A DNA stretch of 64,000 nucleotides from Streptomyces shenzhenensis (GTDB taxonomy: Bacteria; Actinomycetota; Actinomycetes; Streptomycetales; Streptomycetaceae): assembly GCF_021462265.1 (NCBI RefSeq), contig NZ_JAJONF010000006.1, positions 124,001 to 188,000 on the forward strand, read 5' to 3'. Below, one piece after another: positions 1 through 7,856 of this stretch (within the stretch, counting starts at the first letter, position 1; each line of letters opens with the position of its first letter). The notes below the pieces were generated by a model. The model did not search any database. It saw only the letters and a program-made list of their open reading frames with translations, and had not been told where the DNA came from. The translations under genes were made by a program, and so were the position numbers.

Positions 1-225
1 GGCCGTGGTAGCCGGCCGAGCATTGCAGATAGAGCAGACAGGGTCGTCCGCGAGGATCGCGGCTCTAGCTTTCCGATATTGTGTGTTGTATCCCCGCGCC
101 CAGGCCGAAGGGCGCGTGTACTTTCTCCTCTGCTCCCGCCGCTTCGCTCCGGACCGGGCGCACGGCTCACAGTGGGAGCCGAGCGGATAGAGCCGCTTAC
201 AGCGGCTGCACATAAATTTAGGCAT
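1..225 (-). CDS. HNH endonuclease, phage type (partial, cut by left edge)
   Basis: An open frame of 75 codons starts at ATG 225 and is still open at base 1. It begins MPKFMCSRCKRLYPLGSHCE and ends with a CSIC-type zinc knuckle (PVCSICNARP). This is the N-terminal half of the small HNH nucleases that phages encode near the terminase genes; the H-N-H core itself lies outside the window. The start has a good ribosome site (GGAG, 5 nt upstream). The arginine/lysine-rich stretch after the first CxxC-CxxC pair is typical. It lies on the same strand as the serine integrase, so it is probably element cargo or part of a phage packaging module. Family known, DNA nicking role inferred. Confidence 0.75.
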   Translation of the reverse strand, partial: MPKFMCSRCKRLYPLGSHCEPCARSGAKRREQRRKYTRPSAWARGYNTQYRKARAAILADDPVCSICNARPATTA

Positions 226-238
226 AGCTACTCCAAGA

Positions 239-502
239 GAGCGCCCCTACAGGGGGGCGCTTCTATATAGAAAGGGTTAGGGCACCCTCGGCGGGGTGCC
301 GGTAGTGAGGTTGTCTTCACTGGCCTTTGTTACTCGGCCAAGGCGTGAAGCGAACGGTGGTGAGCTTCTATAGAGCAGCGCCCTTCGAGGGGCGCTGCCT
401 CTCTAAGGCCATAACTTCTCCTGGCCTTGAACGGCCAGGGCATAGCTGCGTAGCGGAGCGCAGCAGCTAACGGCCCCCGAAGGGGCCTTACTAAGGCCAT
501 AA
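239..502. repeat. cluster of short GC-rich hairpins in the integrated element
   Basis: At least six stem-loops lie in about 260 bases: 241-260, 281-300, 375-398, 421-438, 445-464 and 472-487. Two are followed by an identical 12-base direct repeat, CTAAGGCCATAA, at 403-414 and 491-502. Two carry GCTTCTATA (259-267, 364-372). No convincing gene fits here. The stretch lies downstream of the 518-956 gene and upstream of the HNH gene on the minus strand, so the hairpins may be terminators or processing sites. Confidence 0.6.
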
Positions 503-517
503 GTCGCCGAGGGCCGT

Positions 518-956
518 TCAGGTCACCTCGGCGAACCACTCCGCATCATCGATCCACCCCAAGCATTCCGAGGACCGCTCACCGGGAAGGAGTCGGAACG
601 TCGTCTTCGCTCCGCGCTTACTCCCGACCGTTTCAACTTCCAGCCACCCGGCATCGGTTAAAGCCTTTGCCCCGCGCTCCGTATAGCGGCGAAGGTTTCC
701 CTGCCCGGTCGCGTACGCCGACGGCATCGGCAAGCGAACGCCACGGAAGGCTGACCTCGGAATCGTCGCCGCACAGGCGAGCAATCTGCCTGGCAACGGC
801 CTGACCGCTACGCGGTACGCACTGAATCGCGTCGGCGTACCACAGGGCGGCTTGCCCGGTCGGTAGTGCCGTCTCAGCCGCGAGGGCAGAACCGCGATTC
901 CGCAGCTTCGCTCTGCTCACTTCGATAGTTTCCGCGTACCGCTCTAGAAACGTCAT
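518..956 (-). pseudogene. integrated-element hypothetical gene, disrupted by a 1-base frameshift
   Basis: Two overlapping frames together make one sensible protein. The first runs from ATG 956 (MTFLERYAETIEVSRAKLRN) to about 700 and then becomes nonsense. The second continues from there as GNLRRYTERGAKALTDAGWL and ends at 518. The switch is in GGGAAACC (A run at 696-698); one A fewer restores a single frame of about 145 residues. The joined C-terminal half resembles a winged-helix segment (regularly spaced Arg/Lys, a WLEVETVGSKRGAKT turn), a weak match only. It may be a real lesion, a sequencing error or a slippery site. It lies between int and the HNH gene on the same strand. Confidence 0.6.
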
Positions 957-1213
957 TCACATAGCTCCACTTCAGGTGTGGGAATAAGGAAGGCCCCGAC
1001 TTGACTGCTGAGCTGTGATCCGGTTGTACGCCAGGGAGGGTGGCGGAATCAAAGATGGTTGCGGCATAGCATCAAACGACCGGCGGTTTCAAGAAAGGGT
1101 GTTTAAACAGGAAGAGTGAGAGCGTGTAAACGCCCTCCCCGAGAGTGCAGACATGAGAAGGCCCCCGAAGCGTTTACACGCAACGGGGGCCAGGGGATCA
1201 GAGGGTTAGGTGA
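957..1213. other. non-coding gap downstream of int with a spaced inverted repeat
   Basis: No gene is visible. A perfect 10-base inverted repeat, CGTGTAAACG at 1123-1132 and CGTTTACACG at 1171-1180, is separated by 38 bases. Its second arm lies in the loop of the hairpin at 1161-1190. A GGAG ribosome site for the 956 start lies about 10 bases upstream of that ATG on the minus strand. Confidence 0.5.
1161..1190 (-). terminator. hairpin downstream of the integrase gene
   Basis: GCCCCC at 1161-1166 pairs with GGGGGC at 1185-1190, 24 bases past the int stop codon on the minus strand. There is no T run, as is common for Streptomyces terminators. Confidence 0.4.
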
Positions 1214-2782
1214 CTATCCGCCGCTGTACGGACGACGCGCGGGCAAGACGAACTCCGCTTCGGGCTCGGTCATCCAATACCCTTCGGGGACGTGAAGCCC
1301 AGTCTCCTTAGCGATCTCCGCAAGCTCAAGCATCTTGCAAACGACTCGTCGATTTCCATCTTCGTTCTTCCCGACCGTGATCGTTACCCCATGACGCTGG
1401 AGGAACACCCGACGCTGTTCATCATCCTTCGTGGCCCATTCTTCCGCATAGTTGCGCCCCGTTTCCTTCCAGGCGGGTGCATCCTCCGCTTCCTTGATTT
1501 CGTTACGCAGTCGCTCAACCTTGGCCGATTGGGATTCGTGCTGCTTCCAGTAGCGTTCGATCTGAACTTCAGTCTTGATACGACCGGCCAGATAGTCCGC
1601 CTCCAGCCTGTCAAGCATGGCTTCGGCTTCCACCAGTTCCGTCTTCCCTTGGCTGATCGAATTGCCAACCCTCTCCATTACAGGTAGGGGGCCAAGGGTG
1701 ACATTCACGAACTGGCCGACGACCATATCGAGATCTTCCCTCCTGATGCGCCCGGGATCGGAACAAGTCCCCGTGTTGATGTTATTGCACGCGTAGTAAT
1801 GGAAAACTCTGCCGTTCTCCTTCGTTTTCTTGGACGAAGACATACGGGCGCTGCACACATCGCACACGGCCACCCCTCCCAACATGGAACGCGAGGGCGT
1901 AGCGCGCGAAACCGGACGGTTAGCCGTGATGCTGGCCACCAGTTCCGCCCACTCCCCGTATTCCATGAGCGGGTCATCCGTGATCCGTACCGGCTCACCA
2001 TCGTCATCCGCGACAGTCTCACCCTTATAGGTGTAGATACCGCCGACCGTGGGATTAGTCACGATCGCTCGGATAGCGTTAGCGGTCCAAGCGACACCCT
2101 TCGGTTCGTCGCCACGATCAATGCGCAGGTGATCCCGCCACGTAGGAACGCCACGCTTGTTCAGATCAACGGCAATCTTGTAAGAGGACCAATCGCTCTT
2201 CAGCTTCTGCACAATGTCACGGAGAAGGTTCGCGTATTCGTCATCCTGAATGAGCTTCTTCCCCCCGTCCTCTTGGCGCTCAAATCGGTATCCGAACGGG
2301 AGTACACCGCCGATCCAAACGCCCTTCGCCTTCCGGGTCATCGAGCCGGACAGAGCGCGCGCACGAATGGTGTCCAACTCGCCTTCCGCGAACGCGGCGA
2401 TGATCTGCGCGAACATCTTTCCCATGGGGGTGGACATGTCGATGCCCTCGGTCACGGACACGATCACCTTGCCGCGCTTCTGGCACCACTCGAAGACCTC
2501 GGCGAAGTGACCCGCCTTCCTGCTGAGGCGGTCGAGCTTCCAGACGGCCAACACATCCCACTCGTCGGCCCGCTCGTTGAACCAGCGACCGAGCCCCGGC
2601 CTCTTGAAGGGGTGCATAGCGCCGGACACGTCTACGTCCTCGGCCCACCCCACGATGCGTCCTTCTATAGAGGGGCCGTGCGCCCAGTGCTCGACGGCCG
2701 CGCGCTGCTTCTCCGGGCTGGTGGTGTCGTCCTTCATGACGGACAAGCGGACGTTGCCCAGCACCCTCGGGTTAGAGATCAT
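1214..2782 (-). CDS. int: large serine recombinase (integrase)
   Basis: A 522-residue site-specific recombinase that integrates and excises the mobile element. The N-terminal resolvase domain (about 9-160) has the nucleophile Ser14 in VRLSVMKDD and the catalytic-core arginine motif KLDRLSRK at 82-89. A recombinase domain follows (LPFGYRFER near 161-169 marks its start). The zinc ribbon has Cys307, Cys310, Cys332 and Cys340. A charged coiled coil (about 375-450) follows, as in phiC31-like integrases, where it controls synapsis. Length is normal for the family. The 5' end points at the host chromosome, and in phiC31-type phages attP lies next to the int start, so the junction is expected just beyond 2782. 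A recombination directionality factor is not visible here. Confidence 0.95.
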   Translation of the reverse strand: MISNPRVLGNVRLSVMKDDTTSPEKQRAAVEHWAHGPSIEGRIVGWAEDVDVSGAMHPFKRPGLGRWFNERADEWDVLAVWKLDRLSRKAGHFAEVFEWCQKRGKVIVSVTEGIDMSTPMGKMFAQIIAAFAEGELDTIRARALSGSMTRKAKGVWIGGVLPFGYRFERQEDGGKKLIQDDEYANLLRDIVQKLKSDWSSYKIAVDLNKRGVPTWRDHLRIDRGDEPKGVAWTANAIRAIVTNPTVGGIYTYKGETVADDDGEPVRITDDPLMEYGEWAELVASITANRPVSRATPSRSMLGGVAVCDVCSARMSSSKKTKENGRVFHYYACNNINTGTCSDPGRIRREDLDMVVGQFVNVTLGPLPVMERVGNSISQGKTELVEAEAMLDRLEADYLAGRIKTEVQIERYWKQHESQSAKVERLRNEIKEAEDAPAWKETGRNYAEEWATKDDEQRRVFLQRHGVTITVGKNEDGNRRVVCKMLELAEIAKETGLHVPEGYWMTEPEAEFVLPARRPYSGG

Positions 2783-3249
2783 GCGCGGATGCTACGGACA
2801 GTGCCACCAACGGAACAAGTCGATGACTTCTTCCAGGACCCTGCCCCGGCTCCGACGTTCACCACGATCCCGGTCCGGGGGCCGGGTCTCGGCTGATCCG
2901 ACAGCAACCCCCGAAGAGCCCCTGGCGTCAGCCGGGGGCTCTCCGTTGCATAGGGCGAGATCGGCGTGCAGGGGGCCGTGCAAGCCACACAGGGAGCACA
3001 GACCAGGCCGCAGTCACCTCACCCCCGCTTCTGTGTACCCGACAACGCGAATACCGACCAGGCCGCGTAGACGGCTGCCAGCAACCTCGCGCTGTTGCTC
3101 GACGTGTTCTACGAAGCGGGCTCTGCGCGCAATCCTGCGCACCGGATTTTTACAGGAAGGGCCGCCCGTGCTCAGTTGGTGATGCACTGACCACGGGCTC
3201 TCGTCAGTCCGCGACGGACGGTCGACGGCGTCGGGCGGCCGGGCACTTC
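2783..3249. other. probable element-chromosome junction region
   Basis: There is no convincing gene between the integrase start and the first host gene. A hairpin with arms GAGCCCC (2916-2922) and GGGGCTC (2935-2941) is present. A short plus-strand frame, 3071-3190 (LALLLDVFYEAGSARNPAHR), looks protein-like but is closed upstream by a stop at 3068-3070; it may be a remnant of an interrupted gene. The exact att core cannot be fixed because only one end of the element is in the window. Confidence 0.4.
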
Positions 3250-4173
3250 TCATGCCACCTTGATGACCACCTTGCCCGAGGTGTGACCGTTCTCAACGGC
3301 GGCGAGGGCGGCCGGGGCGTCGGAGAGCGGGTGGACCGCGGTAATCACGGGTGCGAGGACTCCGTCGAGGGCCAGCCGGGCAGACCGCTCCAGGTTCTCG
3401 CGGTCGAGGCGACGCTCGACGAAACGCCCACCGAGATCGGGCACAGACATGTCACCCACGGCAATGACGTTGCGGGGATCCCGGGCCAGCGGAGCGACCG
3501 TCCGCAGCGAGGCGCCTCCGACCAGGTCGACGATCCCGTCGAAACCGTCCCGAACCAGCTCGCGTGCCGCGGCGGTGACGTCCCCGGCGGCGTAGTCGAT
3601 GAACCGCACCCCGACGGCTTCGGCGTGCTCGCGTTTGGCGGTACTCCCGGTACCGATCACACGCAACTCGCGCGCGGCGGCCAGCCGGGCGACGGCGAGG
3701 CCGACCCCGCCCCCGACCCCGTTGACCAGGACCGTGGCACCGGCCGGGAGGCCGAGCTGGTCGAGCGCATCCACCGCGGTCGTCCCGGCCACCGGCAGCG
3801 TTGCCGCCACGGTCGCGGACAGACCCGCCGGGATGCGCGCGGTGTTCGGCGCGGACAGCACCGTCGTCTCGGCGTAAGTGCCGCCACCGGTGAGTGCGAA
3901 GCCGAAGACCTCGTCACCCACCTCCAACCCGTCGCCGTCCTCGCCCCGGGCGAGAACGGTTCCCGCTGCCTCCATGCCCAGCACGCGGGGAAACGGACGC
4001 CCGCCGTCGAGCCCGGGGACCAGACCCGAACGCAGAAGGTGGTCGAGGGGGTTCACGCCGGCCACGGTGACCCGGATCAGCACCTCGCCGCGACCGGGGG
4101 CGGGATCGGGGCGATCGAAGAACTCCTGCACCTCGGGCCCACCATGCCTGCCGAAACCCCACGCCTGCCCCAT
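3250..4173 (-). CDS. NADP-dependent oxidoreductase, MDR (quinone reductase-like)
   Basis: A 307-residue medium-chain dehydrogenase/reductase. The GroES-like fold is N-terminal (GEVLIRVTVAGVNPLDHLLR, then VLGMEAAGTVL). The Rossmann nucleotide-binding glycines are VLVNGVGGGVGLAVARLA in the middle. The end, HTSGKVVIKVA, is the usual MDR C-terminus. No structural-zinc cysteine cluster is seen, so it fits the zinc-free quinone reductase-like branch that reduces quinones or enals with NADPH. The substrate is unknown. Its partner regulator may have been the truncated MerR frame just upstream. It is the first host gene beyond the integrated element. Confidence 0.88.
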   Translation of the reverse strand: MGQAWGFGRHGGPEVQEFFDRPDPAPGRGEVLIRVTVAGVNPLDHLLRSGLVPGLDGGRPFPRVLGMEAAGTVLARGEDGDGLEVGDEVFGFALTGGGTYAETTVLSAPNTARIPAGLSATVAATLPVAGTTAVDALDQLGLPAGATVLVNGVGGGVGLAVARLAAARELRVIGTGSTAKREHAEAVGVRFIDYAAGDVTAAARELVRDGFDGIVDLVGGASLRTVAPLARDPRNVIAVGDMSVPDLGGRFVERRLDRENLERSARLALDGVLAPVITAVHPLSDAPAALAAVENGHTSGKVVIKVA

Positions 4174-4279
4174 CTTCCGACGCCTCCCGTACGACCGGCC
4201 CGGTGGTTCCGGGCGCTGTCGCCATCCTCACCTCTGACATCAACGTAAGAGGCAAGCGACTGTGGTGCAGGTCACAGCG

Positions 4280-4519
4280 TCAGGCCGACTGTGGCACCGG
4301 TTCCGGGGACGTGGACAGCTCCGCCCGGTGCCGGCTGTTGGCCTTGATCAGCACGTCGAGTGCATCCCGTGTCTCGGTCAGGTGCGCGATGTCGGCGTCG
4401 ATCCGGTCGCGCTCGCGCATTATCGCCGTGTACGTCTCCTCGGCGACGCCCAGGTCGGCGTTCTTGCCCGCCAACGACCAGACCCGGCTGCGGACTTCGG
4501 ACCGCGTGCGGCGCCGTCC
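4280..4519 (-). pseudogene. remnant of a MerR-family regulator (C-terminal part)
   Basis: The open frame from 4519 to the stop at 4280 reads RTRSEVRSRVWSLAGKNADL near its start, then RDRIDADIAHLTETRDALDV. This is the dimerisation coiled coil typical of MerR regulators. The frame is closed upstream by an in-frame TGA at 4522-4520, and no DNA-binding winged helix (YYEQxGLL motif) is found before it. The gene has therefore lost its N-terminal two thirds. An internal ATG at 4474 could still give a 64-residue peptide. It lies beside an MDR oxidoreductase, a common target of MerR regulators. Confidence 0.6.
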
Positions 4520-4626
4520 TCATTCTTGCTGGTCAGAGGCACTTTCTGTGTTCCTGACCGTCTGCCGGACAACCCGCTTCATGAAAGCGCGAGGTGAAGA
4601 AGGCGCACCGCCCCCGAACCCCCGCA

Positions 4627-4667
4627 TCGGCCTGAACGGCCTCGTCCTCGAACGCCGGACGGGCTGA
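4627..4667. repeat. intergenic palindromic repeat, family A, copy 1
   Basis: The core TCGGCCTGAACGGCCTCGTC, followed after a short spacer by GCCGGACGGGCTGA, is shared with 17773-17831. Read on the minus strand it would translate as FEDEAVQADAG. The stretch 4523-4808 otherwise shows no gene. Confidence 0.7.
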
Positions 4668-4808
4668 TGGGCGGGGGTACGGACCGGCCTTCACCCTCAA
4701 GCACCGGACGGGCCGCCGGAGGGGCACCGCCCGGCCTTCACCCCCGAACACCCCACGGGCTCGTGGAGGTGCAGGGCGTCGGATGGGGGGTGACGCGGTG
4801 AGGGTTCG

Positions 4809-5174
4809 TCAGTGGGGGATGCAGCCGAACCAGTCCAGGGTGTCTCCGTGGGCGATGTAGCCCATGCACCTGATGGTTCTTTTGTGCAGTTTCTCGGTCC
4901 GCTCCACCGGGCCGTTCAGGTACTCCGTCCTGTGCAGGGGCTGGACGAGGTCGTCGATCTCGACGTGGTACCAGTGGCGTCCGCCGGACGGCACGCTGCA
5001 GCCGTGGGCGGTCATGTTGCGGCTGGGGTCGCCGCTGAAGACGGGCCGTTCGGCGCGGTCGCAGTGGGCGCGGCCGGCCGCGACGGCGGTGCCGGTTCCC
5101 GCACCCAGCAGGGTCGTCGCACCTATGGAGACCGCCGCGACGGCGCCGAGTACACCTTTGGGAGTGAAGTTCAT
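4809..5174 (-). CDS. small secreted hypothetical protein
   Basis: A 121-residue protein with a clear Sec signal peptide: MNFTPKGVLGAVAAVSIGAT, more small residues, and a cleavage site near AVA-AG (about residue 33). The mature part has four cysteines (AHCDRAE, GCSVPSGG, IRCMGY, FGCIPH), so two disulphides are likely. It is a family commonly seen in streptomycetes without known function. The start has a clean GGAGG ribosome site (GGAGGGCCAATCG before ATG). It stands alone, divergent from fumC. Confidence 0.8.
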   Translation of the reverse strand: MNFTPKGVLGAVAAVSIGATTLLGAGTGTAVAAGRAHCDRAERPVFSGDPSRNMTAHGCSVPSGGRHWYHVEIDDLVQPLHRTEYLNGPVERTEKLHKRTIRCMGYIAHGDTLDWFGCIPH

Positions 5175-5364
5175 CGATTGGCCCTCCTGCCGGACTTGGT
5201 GACGGCGGGAGTCGCCCTGTCACCTTGGGTTCGGTTGATAGTCACATTTGTCTGCGATGTCCGGCTCGGTGGGGAGGGGTGTGGTCCCCCGTCCCGGTGA
5301 CGTCGGTGGTGCCAATGCAGCAGGCGCCCGGAACAACCACCGCTCCCCGATCGCTGACAACGAC

Positions 5365-6750
<1,386 letters not shown>

Positions 6751-6821
6751 CCGCCCGCGAACGTTTCGCGCCGCCGGCCAGAACCGTGACGTCCGCCGCA
6801 GCGTCGTATGCCTGTGGCACC

Positions 6822-6833
6822 TAATATCTGTGC
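6822..6833 (+). promoter_or_regulatory. -10 box directly in front of the DUF402 start
   Basis: TAATAT at 6822-6827 ends six bases before ATG 6834, which predicts a leaderless transcript starting at the A of ATG. No convincing -35 box is seen. Confidence 0.45.
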
Positions 6834-7547
6834 ATGGCAGACGGTGGAGCGATGAGACGCGTGAGGCGCGGGGAAACGGGCGGTGCGACCGGTGACGGGG
6901 CCGGTTTCTGGGCACCGGGGAGCCAGATCCTGTGGCGCTACCGGGAGAACGCCGGGAACGGCTTCCACATCGCGCGCCCCGTCACCGTCGTCCGCGACGA
7001 CGAGGAGCTGCTGGCCGTCTGGCTGGCCCCCGGCACCGAGTGCGTCAGGCCGGTGCTCGCCGACGGCTCGTCGGTCGGCGAGGAGCCGCTGGAGTCCCGC
7101 TACACCAAGCCCCGGTCCGTCACCCGCGGCCACTGGCGCGGCACGGGCGTGCTGAAGCTGGCCCGGCCTGGTCAGCCCTGGTCGGTGTGGCTGTTCTGGG
7201 AGCCGGGCTGGCGGTTCAAGAACTGGTACGTCAACCTTGAACACCCGCTGGTCCGCTGGGGTGGCGGAGTGGACTCGGAGGACCACTTTCTGGACATCTC
7301 CGTGCACCCGGACCGGCGTTGGCACTGGCTCGACGAGGACGAGTTCGCGCAGGCCCAGCGGGACGGGCTGATGGACGCGGGGACGGCCGCCGCGGTGCGG
7401 ACGGCCGGCCTGGCCGCGGTGGCCGCCGTCGAGGCCTGGGAGCCGCCTTTCTCGGACGGCTGGCAGCACTGGCGCCCCGACCCGTCCTGGGGAGTACCGT
7501 CGCTGCCGGAGGACTGGGACCGTACGCCCGCGCACGTCTCCTCGTGA
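6834..7547 (+). CDS. DUF402 (FomD-like barrel) protein
   Basis: A 237-residue cytoplasmic protein of the DUF402 family. Visible marks are PGSQILWRYREN at the start of the domain, the aromatic core WSVWLFWEPGWRFKNWYVNL and the acidic motif DSEDHFLDISV followed by WHWLDEDEF. FomD-like members are metal-dependent hydrolases of nucleoside-linked phosphate esters; whether this one is active on such a substrate is unknown. The start at 6834 has no Shine-Dalgarno but sits on a -10 box, so it is probably leaderless. An internal ATG at 6852 is possible. It is monocistronic, followed by the promoter region of the SpoIIE-type gene. Confidence 0.82.
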   Translation: MADGGAMRRVRRGETGGATGDGAGFWAPGSQILWRYRENAGNGFHIARPVTVVRDDEELLAVWLAPGTECVRPVLADGSSVGEEPLESRYTKPRSVTRGHWRGTGVLKLARPGQPWSVWLFWEPGWRFKNWYVNLEHPLVRWGGGVDSEDHFLDISVHPDRRWHWLDEDEFAQAQRDGLMDAGTAAAVRTAGLAAVAAVEAWEPPFSDGWQHWRPDPSWGVPSLPEDWDRTPAHVSS

Positions 7548-7552
7548 GATCC

Positions 7553-7583
7553 TTGATACGCCCCCGGTCCACAACCGTAGGAT
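7553..7583 (+). promoter_or_regulatory. candidate promoter for the phosphatase gene
   Basis: TTGATA (7553-7558) and TAGGAT (7578-7583) are 19 bases apart. This is a fair match to the main vegetative sigma factor consensus, upstream of the small frame and the PP2C gene. Confidence 0.4.
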
Positions 7584-7664
7584 CGTCCTCCGCAAGGAAG
7601 CGTGCGCACAACTCCCGGAGCATGCGCCGGGCTTGATCGAACGTCACCGAAGGGGCGGCAGGAC

Positions 7665-7856
7665 GTGAGCGAGGGGTACGAGGGCAACACCGGCGAGCGG
7701 TGCGCGGGCCGCAGACCGTTCGCCGGGGGCACGGGAACAGCCTCCAGCCACGCCGGAATTCCGTTCCTGGGGCACGTAATCCGGGTATCGGGACTTCGGC
7801 GGGACCACCTGCGCGCCCGGCGCGCAGCCCCGGACGGACGGATTCGACACGCGTGA
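7665..7856 (+). CDS. possible short coupled reading frame before the phosphatase gene
   Basis: A 63-codon frame from GTG 7665 (VSEGYEGNTGERCAGRRPFA) ends in TGA at 7854-7856, overlapping the GTG start of the next gene as GTGA. A purine-rich GGGGCGGCAGGAC lies just upstream. The overlap is typical of translational coupling. The product has no recognisable motif, is arginine-rich at the end and may be only an untranslated leader. Confidence 0.3.
   Translation: MSEGYEGNTGERCAGRRPFAGGTGTASSHAGIPFLGHVIRVSGLRRDHLRARRAAPDGRIRHA

Noticed and set aside
5..270. Plus-strand short frames at the left edge
   Set aside because: They are antisense to the partial HNH gene, which has cysteine knuckles and a proper ribosome site.
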